From Saprospiraceae bacterium (GTDB taxonomy: Bacteria > Bacteroidota > Bacteroidia > Chitinophagales > Saprospiraceae), in the NCBI GenBank assembly GCA_016714085.1, contig JADJNW010000024.1, positions 1 to 19,793 on the forward strand: DNA of 19,793 nucleotides, written 5' to 3'. A program made the position numbers and the translations under genes. Position 1 is the stretch's first letter; every line of letters begins with the position of its first letter. Shown here piece by piece: positions 1-8,827 of this stretch. The notes under the pieces were generated by a model. The model was not told the DNA's origin, searched no databases, and worked only from the letters and a program-made list of their open reading frames with translations.

Positions 1-1647
1 GATCAAAAGTCCGTATATCCGAAATTACGCTATAATCGAATCGCCGGAAATCAATTTTCCGAGGGTTTGACCGTTATTACCGGAGAAACCGGCGCAGGTA
101 AATCTATTCTGTTGGGGCGCTTGGCATGATTATGGGCAATCGCGCCGACACCAAATCTTTTGTACAAACGAAGCAGAAAAATGCGTCATCGAAGCGCAAT
201 TCGACATCCGGAACTTACGAATTGAAGGCTTTTTTAATTGATAATGATATCGAATACGATGATGAGACCGTCATCCGCCGTGAAATTCTGCCTTCCGGCA
301 AATCTCGTGCGTTTATCAACGACTCTCCGGTCAATCTGAATGTCTTGCAGCAACTGAGTAGGCGCTGCTTGATCTGCATCAGCAATTTGATGCGATGATA
401 TTCATAATGTTTCTTTTCAACTCAGGATGATTGATGCGCTGGCTGATAATCAAAAGATTGGCCCTGGCTACGAAGAAGAATATCGCCAATATGTAACAGA
501 TAAGCGCCGTCTGGAAAATTTGATCCATAGAAATGAAGCTTCCTCGAAAGAAGTGAATTTTTGCACTTTCAATTAGAAGAATTTAACAAAGCCGAACTTG
601 TAGATGGTGAGCAAGGAACGCCTGGACGCAAGAAATAGCGGTGCTTTCCAATGCCGAAGAGATCAAGCGCACCATGAACGCGGCTTTCCAATATTTGAGT
701 GAAAACGAGCAATCTTTGGTGAGCCAGATGGAAGAATTGGCATCTGATTGCATCAGGTGAGCAAATTTGAGCAAAGAATGCAGCGGCTGGAGTGAGCGCT
801 ACGATGGCTTAGTCGAGGAATTAAAGATATTTCCGGGAATTTGAAGAAATCGCGGAGCAAACCGAGTATGATCCTGAGCGTATCACCGAGATTCAGAATC
901 GCCTGGATTTGATTTATCGTTTGCAAAATAAACATCGCGTCGCGTCGGTCAAGGAATTGATTGATATTCAAAGAATTTTGCAGGAGCAATTGGGTGGATT
1001 TGGCGACCTTTCTACCGAGATTGAAACATTGCGAAAGCGCATTGCCGAGCAGGAGACGCATCTCTGGGATGTGGCGCAAATGTTGAGTGAGCGGCGTTAT
1101 TTGGTCGTGCCAGATTTTGAAAACAAGGTAAAAGAAATGCTTTCCCAACTTTCGATGGAATACGCGGTACTCAAAGTGGATATGCGGAAATTGGAAGCAC
1201 TCGGTCCAACGGGCTTGGATGAATTAAATTTTCTATTTGCAGCCACAAAGGCAGCCGCCTGCAAATGATCAAAGACGTGCTCCGGCGGGGAGTTGGCGCG
1301 CTTGACTTTGGTGACAAAATCTTTGGTTGCCAGCGCAATTCCATTGCCAACATTGATTTTCGACGAAATTGATGTCGGCGTTTCCGGGGATGTAGCCTTG
1401 CGGATGGGCAATATTTTGCGAAAGCTATCGAATCAGCATCAGTGGTAACGATCACGCACTCGCCGCAGGTGGCATCCAGGCAGATGCGCATTATTTCGCT
1501 TACAAAGTGGAAAAGATGATCGGGTTATCACAAAAGTACGGGGAGTTGAACAAAGACGAACGCATTCGGGCGATTGCGACCATGCTGAGCCAGAATCCGC
1601 CAAGCGATGCAGCGATTGAGAATGCACGACAATTGATAGAAGCATAA
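1..1647 (+). CDS. recN: DNA repair protein RecN (5' end cut off, several frameshifts)
   Basis: SMC-like ATPase that acts in recombinational repair of double-strand breaks. The first few codons lie outside the window. Read across several frameshifts, the gene shows the N-terminal stretch RNYAIIESPEINF, a Walker A motif GETGAGKS (82-105), the RecN-type motif LDLHQQFD (about 368-392), a charged middle region that fits the coiled coil, then Walker B and D-loop LIFDEIDVGVSGDVALRMG (about 1353-1410), the H-loop THSPQVAS (about 1453-1477) and the end AAIENARQLIEA before TAA at 1645-1647. The frame changes near 55-60, 118-126, 390-395 and again around 1260-1370 and 1545; all conserved motifs survive, so these look like sequence errors rather than decay. 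fabI follows 79 bp downstream on the same strand. Family identity is secure; the exact protein sequence is not. Confidence 0.9.
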
Positions 1648-1661
1648 TATTAAAGTTATAT

Positions 1662-1704
1662 GTTTCAAGTTGGAAGTTGTAAATTTTAACCTCCAACCTG
1701 AAAC
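1662..1704. repeat. Imperfect hairpin of CCTGAAAC words between recN and fabI
   Basis: Left arm GTTTCAAGTTGGAAGTT (1662-1678) pairs with right arm AACCTCCAACCTGAAAC (1688-1704) with two mismatches and a 9-nt AT-rich loop. A further copy of the word, AACCTGAAACT, follows at 1710-1720, up to the fabI start. The hairpin begins 15 bp after the recN stop and could act as a terminator or processing site, but no clear U-tract follows, so a role is not shown. Confidence 0.65.
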
Positions 1705-1726
1705 TTTCAAACCTGAAACTAAAAAC

Positions 1727-2528
1727 ATGGCAAACAATTTATTGCAAGGAAAAAGAGGCGTCGTTTTTGGCGCTTTGGACGAAAAATCTATCGCATGGAA
1801 AGTAGCAGAACGCGTGGTAGAAGAAGGTGCAAAAATTACCCTGACAAATGCTCCCGTGGCAATGCGCTTTGGTGAGATTAACAAATTGGGTGAAAAGCTC
1901 CATGCAGAAATTATTCCTGCAGACGCAACTTCGATGGACGATTTAGCAAATCTATTCACTAAGTCACAAGAAGCCCTGGGCGGAAAACTAGATTTTGTAT
2001 TGCACTCCATTGGTATGTCGCTCAATGTGCGCAAAGGCAAGGAATATACTGATCTCAATCACGAATGGATGCTCAAGACCTTCGATATTTCATCGATTTC
2101 CTTTCATAAAATGATGCAGGTACTCTGGAAGCAAGAGGCCATGAATGACTGGGGTTCGATTTTGGCTTTAACCTATATCGCAGCGCAACGGGTGTTCCCG
2201 GATTATAACGAAATGGCAGAGTCCAAGGCTTTGCTGGAATCTTTTGCCCGGAGCTTTGGCTATCACTTTGGCACGCGCAATAAAGTGCGGGTGAATACGA
2301 TTTCGCAATCACCGACCATGACTACGGCGGGTAGCGGCGTGAAGGGCTTTACCGAATTTTTGATTATGCCGATAAATGTCGCCATTGGGCAATGCTTCAG
2401 CGGAGGCTTGTGCTAATTATTGCGTGATGCTGTTTTCCGACCTAACACGCTCGGTGACCATGCAAAACTTATACCACGACGGCGGTTTCTCTACAATGGG
2501 GATGAATCCGGCGGCGTTGAATTTATAA
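1727..2528 (+). CDS. fabI: Enoyl-[acyl-carrier-protein] reductase (NADH), FabI type
   Basis: Catalyses the last step of each fatty-acid elongation cycle, reducing trans-2-enoyl-ACP with NAD(P)H in the cytoplasm. The chosen start gives MANNLLQGKRGVVFGALDEKS, the glycine-poor nucleotide-binding start typical of FabI (an in-frame upstream extension to 1670 is only repeat sequence). The catalytic Y-x6-K pair is present in PDYNEMAESKALLE, preceded by the second conserved tyrosine in LTYIAAQR; ISQSPTMTTAGSGVKG matches the loop that closes over the substrate. A frameshift near 2365-2395 interrupts the frame; the continuation ASAEACANYCVMLFSDLTR, then the end MGMNPAALNL and TAA at 2526-2528, restores a protein of about 267 residues, the usual size. 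Sits between recN and a porin gene with no sign of an operon partnership. Confidence 0.93.
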
Positions 2529-2530
2529 TG

Positions 2531-2583
2531 TATCGGCGACTTTAGTCGCCGTAGTCATTTAGCAGCGGCCAAAGCCGCCGATA
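2531..2583. repeat. REP-like double palindrome (GGCGACTTTAGTCGCC)
   Basis: TATCGGCGACTTTAGTCGCCG (2531-2551; limit of the copy) contains a perfect 7-bp inverted repeat around a TT loop, and the right half CGGCCAAAGCCGCCGATA (2566-2583) both folds on itself and pairs back to the left half. It starts 3 bp after the fabI stop and ends 4 bp before the porin start. Related palindromes occur at 4943-4964, 7164-7207 and 12453-12470. Confidence 0.75.
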
Positions 2584-2586
2584 CCT

Positions 2587-4546
2587 ATGAAAAATTTCGC
2601 TCGACTGATTGGGCTATTGACAGGATTGTTGATGCTGGCAAATGCACACGCACAGCGCCCTGCGCCTATTCCAGGCACTTTTCCGAACAGTACGCAGCAA
2701 CAACCATTCGATTCTTCCAGATTAGAACAGAGGCTTGATGAAATACCCGATACAGTTGGTGTTTTTACTTCTTAGCAGATAATCCGAATCAGGAAACGCC
2801 TTTCTGATTCTACCTTAGCGAATTTTCAACAATATGACCCAGTGCGCCAGCGCAGTTTGGATTATATGCACCTCGGCAATCTTGGTTCGGCGCATCAACC
2901 TATTGTTTTTGAAACGACCTGGCGGCGCGGATTTGACGTAGGCTTGCACCAATTTGATTTGTACATGACGCCAGCCACACAGCGGCGTTTTTATCGTTTG
3001 CAAAAAGCTTTTACGAATGTCTCTTTTATGGTCGGTTCCGAGCAAGCAGATAGTTATTTGACAAGTACTTTCAGTCGCAACTTTGCCAAAGGGCTCAATT
3101 TTACAATTGACTATGATCGGCTCAGCCAACTGGGTACGGAAAATCAATATCCTAATCAAAATACCCGCAATACAACTTTTTCTCTCGGTTTTTGGCTCAA
3201 AGGCAAAGCCCAGCGTTATCAAGGCTTTCTGGCGATTTCCCGAAATACAGTCGAGCATGAAGACAATGGTGGCATCGAAGTAGAACCCAATCTGGAAGGG
3301 CAAAACGCAACCACCAGCGCAACGGATGTATTTTTGAATAACGCCCAAACGCGCTACCAACACCAGGATTTGGCTTATACGCATTATTTTCAGTTGGGTG
3401 GCAAACCCGATTCGATCAAAGGCATCACGCGAGCTTACACGCTTTCGCACCAATTATTGCTTGGGGGATTATCGGTACAAGTTTTTTGACAACAACCTGG
3501 ACGCAGATACTGCTTTTTTCAATCGCTTTCCAATCCTGATGCCCGACAGCAGAGGCGTGCGGCATTTTATTCAGCATCAAAAAATCGAAAATAGCTTTCG
3601 CCTAAGCACTTTCAAACTCCGCGCCAATCGGGCTTCCGAAGCCAAAGACGAACGCGATTTGCTGGAATTGGGCGCGATTTATAGCATTCATTTCCTGAAG
3701 CAAGAACCTTCGGATTCTACCATCAACACGCTTTTCCTGACGGGCAAATGGAATCTCAGTCTTGGCGAGCGCCTGCGACTCGAAACCTACGGGCATCTTG
3801 GCGTACTCGGCAATATCGGCGACTATAGGGCGCAGGGCAATTTGCTCCTTGATTTTGGAAAATTCGGACAGTTAAAAGGCGAGTTTATCAACCAACTCAA
3901 CGCACCGAATCTCATTCAGCATCGCTTTTATGTATCGCAGCGCGAATTGTGGAAAAATGATTTCAAGCAAACGCTGGAAACCACCATCGGCGGCACTTAT
4001 TTAATTCCAACTTTACAAATCGGCATCACCGGGCGTTATCATTTACTCAATAATTACATTTATTATGATACTCTCTCCGCGCCACAGCAAAGCGCTACGC
4101 CGCTCAGTATCTTGCAATTCATCGTACAAAAAGATTTTAAAGTCTGGAATTTTCAGTTAGATAATATCATAGCATTTCAAAATGCTTCCGAAGATTTTAT
4201 ACGCTTGCCGCAAATTTATGGCAAACATAGTTTGTATTACGAAGGCAATTGGTTCAAAGTATTGAATGTAAAATTGGGCTTCGATCTGCGCTATAACGAC
4301 GCCTATTTTGCGGATTATTACAACCCCGTCAGCGGGCAATTCCAATTGCAAAACCAACGCCAGGTTGACTTCTACCCTGCGATAGATGCCTTCTTCACGA
4401 TGCGGGTCACCAAGTTCCGCGCTTTTGTCAAATTTGAAAACCTCACCAACGCATTCCTCTCCGAGGACTTTTTCTACCAAACCGCTTATTACGCCTACCC
4501 GCCTGCCGCTCTAAGGATCGGGTTTAAATGGAGACTGGTGGATTAG
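2587..4546 (+). CDS. Putative porin, Bacteroidota Porin_10-type outer-membrane beta-barrel
   Basis: Begins with a clear signal peptide, MKNFARLIGLLTGLLMLANA followed by HAQ, with cleavage expected near AHA-Q. The mature start (GVFYFLADNPNQETPFSDST; then FQQYDPVRQRSLDYMHLGNL and GSAHQPIVF) is characteristic of the family annotated 'putative porin' (Porin_10) in Bacteroidota. The rest alternates aromatic and polar residues as in beta-strands, with phrases such as RRGFDVGLHQFDLYM and FSRNFAKGLNFTIDYDRLS, and it ends in GFKWRLVD, a typical strand-like end for an outer-membrane barrel. Three frame changes (about 2768, 2806 and 3476) split the frame; rejoined, it encodes about 650 residues, normal for the family. 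The solute is unknown. No TonB box or plug domain is seen, so it is not a TonB-dependent receptor. Confidence 0.85.
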
Positions 4547-4590
4547 ATTCAAGTCCTTCAACCAATTTCTTTGTATAATAAACAAAATTT

Positions 4591-4882
4591 GAATGCCCCC
4601 GCGTAGTCGGAGGCGTTCCCAGCCAAGTTGGGGATGTCTCCAGACCTTCTGTGGATGCCCCCAGCTCTTCCAGGGACTCCCCCAGCACATCCAGGAATGC
4701 CCCGGACTTTCCATGCACACCCCCAGCACATCGGTGAATGCCTCTGACTCATCAGAGGCTGCCACAGACCTTCGGGGGATGCCCCCAGCGCCTGAGGGAA
4801 CATCTCCAGCCAAGTTGGGGATGTCCACAGACTTTCTGGGGATGCCCCCAGCACCATTGAGGATAGCACGGACGCTATCAGG
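4591..4882. repeat. Degenerate 21-bp minisatellite with palindromic GGGGATGCCCC cores
   Basis: About 14 units of 20-22 bp, each of the general form GGATGCCCCCAGC plus an 8-nt variable spacer. The unit core is itself palindromic: CTGGGGATGCCCCCAG at 4836-4851 is the best copy. A 20-nt string (CCAGCCAAGTTGGGGATGTC) recurs exactly at 4619-4638 and 4806-4825, a distance of about nine units. Because 21 is a multiple of three, several frames stay open on both strands and give heptad-repeat peptides (for example MSTDFLG, MPPAPLR), but none has a recognisable start context or homology that I can see. I treat it as non-coding repeat DNA. Confidence 0.8.
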
Positions 4883-4942
4883 GGCTTCCTTTAGGGCAGC
4901 CTATTTTGCGTTTGGGAATGCCTGAATGGAATTTAGGGAAGC

Positions 4943-4964
4943 ATCGGCGATTTAAAGTTGCCGA
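4943..4964. repeat. Degenerate copy of the GGCGACT palindrome
   Basis: ATCGGCGATTTAAAGTTGCC plus GA reads as a decayed version of the inverted repeat at 2531-2551, with the ACT/AGT centre partly lost. It lies in the gene-free stretch 4547-5078, between the minisatellite and the terminator. Confidence 0.45.
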
Positions 4965-4975
4965 GGAAAGAATGA

Positions 4976-5016
4976 CATAAAAAGCCTTAGGAAAATTCGG
5001 AAGTTTCCTAAGGCTT
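4976..5016 (-). terminator. Rho-independent terminator of the caspase-SUMF1 gene
   Basis: A perfect 13-bp stem: AAGCCTTAGGAAA (4982-4994) against TTTCCTAAGGCTT (5004-5016) with a 9-nt loop. Read on the minus strand the stem is followed directly by TTTTTATG, the order expected for a terminator of the gene ending at 5079. Nothing on the plus strand looks like a U-tract, so it serves the minus-strand gene. Confidence 0.8.
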
Positions 5017-5078
5017 CGGGAGTTCCTACCTTATCACTCAGAACCTCCAATGGCTTATGGTAGCTTGTCTTTAAGAAC

Positions 5079-7028
5079 TTATGCTTTCATCGCCAACCGA
5101 AAGCCCACATGGTACGGAGTATCATTTGGCTTATAATAGAAACGATTACTAACACGACTGAATCGTGAAACAGAACACCATCCTCCTCCTCGGACTATCC
5201 TAGAATACTCCCCAGTTCCTCCTTTTGGATTGGTTTGTATTTCTGAGGAATAATTATAATACCAATCCCAGCACCATTCAAAAATATTGCCACTCATTTC
5301 ATGTAAGCCAAAACCATTAGGGCTGTTCAAAGCACCTACAGGCAAAGTCTTCTCATAATACACACCAGCCAATGAATAAGGCTTTTTATATCCCACCTTC
5401 CCTTGCCGCATATTCCCACTCGGCTTCCGTAGGTAAGCGATAACCTTTAACATTCCAGTCCGCCTGCACATACCAGCGCTTAGCATCTGTATCCGCAGTA
5501 TTTAGATTGGTAGGATCAATCACTCGTTTTTCGATGTCGTACACAGAGCTTAGTCCTTCTTGATGGCTACGCCAATTGCAGTATTCAACAGCATCGTACC
5601 AATCTACGTGAATGACCGGGCGTCGCTCGCGCCCCCAGCCTTCATCTTTGGGCTTTTCGCGTTTGGTCGCTGCACAAAAGGCATCAAATTCTTCAAAGGT
5701 CACCGGGTACTGTCCAATATAAAAATCATCGAGCGTAACATCGTGTAAAGGTTTTTCATTATTATTTTCATTATCGCCCATTATATCACCCATTTTAAAG
5801 GTACCACCTGGCACAAAGATCATGCCCAGGTAGGGTTTCTTATCTTCTTTGATTAATATTTCAGGAGGTGTGATGATCGTTTTTTCAGGCGTAATAATAG
5901 TCGGGATTGGTATATCCATGCCACCGAGTACTTCGTCAATGCGGTTGTGTGCTTCATCGGCGTGGTTGGCGTCCTCTCCAAAGGTTTTGAGGTAATTTTG
6001 AAAGTCCTTAACTGTTTTACAATGCGCAAAAGTTGCGTCATCAATTCTGTCGTACACTTCAAAGCGATATTTCCCTTTGGGGTAATTGTTTCGATAGAAT
6101 TGATAAGCGGATACTATATTATTTTTACAAGCATAGCGCCATAATGCTTCTTCTGCCTGAGGATGGTTGGGGTATTTTTGCCAAAAGGCATGGTAAGCAT
6201 TCGCGGTATCAATATCTTGTGTCGCTATCCATTCCTGTGTTTCATCTTTAACAGGATGAAAAAAGAATTGCCCTTTGTACTTATTGGGATCAGAGAAAGG
6301 CAGGCAAATTGGGGTTTGTTTAACCTCTCGTTGCAGCATTTTATGACCTACTTTTCTGCTAAACCATGTATGCCAAAGGATTCGCCATTTTCTTGCAATG
6401 CTTCCAATAAGCAATGAGCGAAAGGGCTATTGTCGCCAGCTTTGCCGTCGAGCGCTACTTCATGGGAAAGGCTGGAAGAAATACCCCATCGGGAGGCGTA
6501 CTGCTCCTGGCCATTGCGTTTGTCGTTTTTAATTTTGATAAAAAAAGAACCTGAGAAGCAGGCGTCAATAATAACAAAGGTATGTTTAGTCTTGATGAGA
6601 TTTAATTTAGCTTTGAAAAGAGAATATTCAATATAATCGGATTCAAAGCCTTTCTCAGATTCAATCGGTACTAAATAACCAATTTGCTCATCGTCATCTT
6701 CACCTTCCACTTCTCCATGTCCAGAGAAATAAATGATAAGGTTATCAATGTCTTTGCTGATCTTTCGACTTAACTCATTTAGTTTGTTAATAATATTCCG
6801 TTTGGTCGCATCTGGGTTATACAATTCAATAATATTCTCTTTTGCAAAATTGTACTTTTCGGAAAGAACATTGACGATAGCTCGCGCGTCTTTCACGCAA
6901 TTATTTAGTGGAGCACAGTGCTCGTATTTGTCAATCGCAATCGCCAATAACCAATTTTTTCCTTCTGGAGCGTCAATGATCTTTCCTGATTGCTTTTCTT
7001 CTCGGCCTGCCTTAATGTCTTGGGGCAT
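5079..7028 (-). CDS. Caspase-like peptidase (C14) fused to a SUMF1/FGE-like domain
   Basis: One protein of about 650 residues once two frameshifts (about 6360-6380 and 5390-5420) are bridged. Residues about 22-200 form a caspase fold: KNWLLAIAIDKYEHCAPLNN, then the catalytic His104 in YFSGHG and Cys157 in IIDACFSG. The Asp two places before the Cys is the feature that in metacaspase/orthocaspase-type enzymes goes with cleavage after Arg or Lys. Residues about 215-330 are helical and TPR-like (YHAFWQKYPNHPQAEEALWR). From about 365 follows a SUMF1-type domain: MIFVPGGTFKMGD, YPVTFEEFDAFC, RPVIHVDWYDAVEYCNW, YRLPTEAEWEYAAR, MSGNIFEWCWDWYY, RIVRGGGWCSVSRFSRVSNR and YHVGFRLA. True formylglycine-generating enzymes carry two cysteines near the RGGS(W/Y) motif; here there is only one and it is shifted, so sulfatase activation is unlikely and a binding role is more probable. 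No signal peptide, so probably cytosolic. Isolated by terminators from ftsZ and the porin. Protease-type effector role is inferred. Confidence 0.88.
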
Positions 7029-7073
7029 ATTTACTGTTGAAGTTTAGGTTTTATATTTGAGCTTATGAACTCT

Positions 7074-7081
7074 CAAAAATA
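7074..7081 (-). promoter_or_regulatory. Candidate Bacteroidota -7 promoter box for the caspase-SUMF1 gene
   Basis: TATTTTTG on the minus strand matches the Bacteroidota -7 consensus TAnnTTTG exactly and lies 46-53 bp before the ATG at 7028, after the ftsZ terminator. I see no clear TTG at the -33 position, and the region is AT-rich, so a chance match is possible. Confidence 0.35.
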
Positions 7082-7097
7082 AAGAAAAGTATGGAAT

Positions 7098-7132
7098 AAA
7101 AACCGCCTGATGAATGGAAATCCACCAGGCGG
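7098..7132 (-). terminator. Rho-independent terminator at the end of the dcw cluster (after ftsZ)
   Basis: CCGCCTG (7103-7109) pairs with CAGGCGG (7126-7132), with extra TGG/CCA pairing inside the loop. Read on the minus strand the stem is followed by TTTTTATT. It lies 79 bp past the ftsZ stop and separates the division cluster from the caspase gene downstream. Confidence 0.8.
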
Positions 7133-7163
7133 CTGTGTTTGTGCTACTTATTTTCGGTATGCC

Positions 7164-7207
7164 ATCGGCGACTATGGATAGCCATCTCTTCGAGAAAGTC
7201 GCCGGTA
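7164..7207. repeat. REP-like palindrome with inserted centre, after ftsZ
   Basis: ATCGGCGACT (7164-7173) and AGTCGCCGGTA (7197-7207) are the two halves of the GGCGACT/AGTCGCC palindrome seen at 2531-2551, here held apart by a centre that carries its own small hairpin (ATGG ATAG CCAT). It ends 3 bp from the ftsZ stop codon, again right at a gene end. Confidence 0.6.
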
Positions 7208-7210
7208 CAG

Positions 7211-8668
7211 TTAATCTACATTATCGTGCAAATAAGAATTGCCTTCGCGGAACTGCGGTTCGTCGTCATCGCCAATCGTCCACTTGGAGTACGTATGCTC
7301 GGCAGAGTGCGGCACGTCGTCCAATTTCACGCTGCGGCGCAGGTACGCGGGTTCGTTCTCTAATTCGATCACGTTTTGCGGATTGCTGAGCTTCACGCGA
7401 TTGTTACGCAGTTTCTCACGGCGCTGGGCTTCCTGCTCCTGCTGCTTGCGGCGTTCTTCATCGCGCTTTTCCTTGTCCTCATCGCTGATATAAGGCTCGT
7501 CGTAGGAGTAATTATTGCGATGGATTTTGCGAATGGAAGCCGAAAGGTCGTCAAACTCAAAAGTCTTGGCGTTTTTTGGCTCGTCCTCATCAAAACCGAT
7601 GTCCTTCAGGTGGTTGTTTTTTTTAATATCCGCCTGTCTTTTTTGTTCTTCATCGTCTAAGGAAACCACGATGCGATCGCTCTTGGGTTCTCGCTCCAAA
7701 TTGGGCGTGTGATGGCGCTCGAAGCCAGTGGCAATAACCGTCACACCAACTTTATCGCCGAGGCTTTCGTCGTAGCAATTACCCCAGATCAAATCGGTGC
7801 CAAAGCCCGCTTCTTCTTGTACAAATTCGGTGATTTCAAAGATTTCATCCATGGTCACTTCTTTAGAACCCGAAGTGATATTCAGCAAGATATGCTTTGC
7901 ACCGCGAATATTATTGTCTTCGAGCAATGGCGAGTGCAATGCTTCGTCTACCGCTTTCTTCGCGCGGTCGTCGCCAGCAGCCGAAGCCGTACCCATGATG
8001 GCGACGCCTGAGTTACGCATGACGGTATTCACGTCTTCAAAGTCCACGTTGACGTAGCCCGGCACGGTGATGATCTCCGCAATGCCTTTGGCCGCAGTGG
8101 TCAAGATATTATCCGCCTGTCCGAAAGCATCGGAAACAGAGAGGTTGCCAAAGATTTGGCGCAATTTATCGTTGGAAATCACAATGAGCGTATCCACGTG
8201 CTTTTTGAGTTCTGCCAAGCCATCGAAGCCCTGGGAGATACGACGGCGACCTTCAAAACCGAAAGGCAAGGTGACAATCGCCACTGTCAGGATGTCCATT
8301 TCCTGAGCCGTTTTGGCTATGATTGGCGCAGCGCCTGTGCCCGTACCACCGCCCATACCGGCCGTGATAAAGAGCATTTTGCAATTATTTTCCAAATAGC
8401 GGCGCACCTCCTCGATGGATTCTTCGCAAGCCATTTTACCAATGGTGGGCTTGGAGCCTGCACCCCGACCTTCGGTGAGGTTGGGCCCAAGTTGCATTTT
8501 TGTAGGCACAGGACTGATGTCCATCGCTTGATGGTCTGTATTGCAAATAGCGAAATCTACGCCTACGATGCCCTGCTTGAACATGTGCGTCACTGCGTTG
8601 CTCCCGCCTCCTCCTACACCTATCACTTTGATAATCGGACTTTCGTCTTTTGGCAAATCGAATAACAT
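7211..8668 (-). CDS. ftsZ: Cell division protein FtsZ
   Basis: Tubulin-like GTPase that forms the Z-ring. The frame is intact over 485 residues, the only long gene here without a shift. GGGGSNAV (18-25) is the first nucleotide-binding loop, GGGTGTG (106-112) the tubulin signature, and NVDFEDV (207-213) the T7 loop with the acidic residues that complete the GTPase site of the next subunit. A long charged linker with a Lys/Glu/Arg/Gln-rich stretch (EERRKQQEQEAQRREKLR) leads to EPAYLRR, the conserved peptide that binds FtsA and other tethers. About 40 residues follow it and end in SYLHDNVD, as I remember from other Bacteroidota FtsZ proteins. Last gene of the cluster, followed by a terminator; 157 bp separate it from ftsA. 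Confidence 0.98.
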   Translation of the reverse strand: MLFDLPKDESPIIKVIGVGGGGSNAVTHMFKQGIVGVDFAICNTDHQAMDISPVPTKMQLGPNLTEGRGAGSKPTIGKMACEESIEEVRRYLENNCKMLFITAGMGGGTGTGAAPIIAKTAQEMDILTVAIVTLPFGFEGRRRISQGFDGLAELKKHVDTLIVISNDKLRQIFGNLSVSDAFGQADNILTTAAKGIAEIITVPGYVNVDFEDVNTVMRNSGVAIMGTASAAGDDRAKKAVDEALHSPLLEDNNIRGAKHILLNITSGSKEVTMDEIFEITEFVQEEAGFGTDLIWGNCYDESLGDKVGVTVIATGFERHHTPNLEREPKSDRIVVSLDDEEQKRQADIKKNNHLKDIGFDEDEPKNAKTFEFDDLSASIRKIHRNNYSYDEPYISDEDKEKRDEERRKQQEQEAQRREKLRNNRVKLSNPQNVIELENEPAYLRRSVKLDDVPHSAEHTYSKWTIGDDDEPQFREGNSYLHDNVD

Positions 8669-8739
8669 ACGCTTGTTTTTGGATAGAGAATGCTACTTGT
8701 TAGTTGGCTTTCCCTGATGGGTTATAAAATTAGTATCAG

Positions 8740-8827
8740 TTTTCTGAGATGCCAGATACCAGATTATTAGACTCCAGACAAATGCTTTATTAAAGTCTGC
8801 ATCCGGCATCTTTTAATCTCGTATCTT
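8740..8827. repeat. AGATGCC-word hairpin, copy A (3' of ftsA)
   Basis: Begins on the plus strand TTTTCTGAGATGCCAGATAC and shares that whole opening with copy B at 10187-10274. Left arm words AGATGCC-AGATACC-AGATT-TTAGACTCC-AGAC face right arm words GTCTGC-ATCCGGC-ATCTT-AATCTC-GTATCTT, forming a long imperfect hairpin of about 33 bp per arm. Its right end touches the proposed ftsA stop codon (8826-8828), so it starts exactly where ftsA ends. Confidence 0.8.

Noticed and set aside
1633..1666. Bacteroidota promoter (TTG ... TATGTTTC) before fabI
   Set aside because: The -7 box has a mismatch and overlaps the word hairpin; spacing to a TTG is a little long, so it is not better than chance.
753..2058. 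Long minus-strand ORFs over recN and fabI (753-1148, 1171-1491, 1528-2058)
   Set aside because: They lie opposite recN and fabI, show no domain features, and disappear as candidates once the plus-strand genes are read across the frameshifts.
4591..4882. CRISPR array
   Set aside because: Units are 21 bp, degenerate and without separate unique spacers of constant length; no cas genes are nearby.
4558..4925. Overlapping ORFs on both strands in the 21-bp minisatellite (up to 110 aa)
   Set aside because: The unit length is a multiple of three, so frames stay open by construction; no homology, signal peptide or start context supports a gene.
5079..7028. Sulfatase-maturing formylglycine-generating enzyme
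   Set aside because: The catalytic cysteine pair is not seen and no sulfatase gene is in the window; the SUMF1 fold alone does not show that activity.
8156..8665. Plus-strand ORF of 169 aa opposite the ftsZ N-terminus
   Set aside because: It is the antisense shadow of the intact ftsZ gene.
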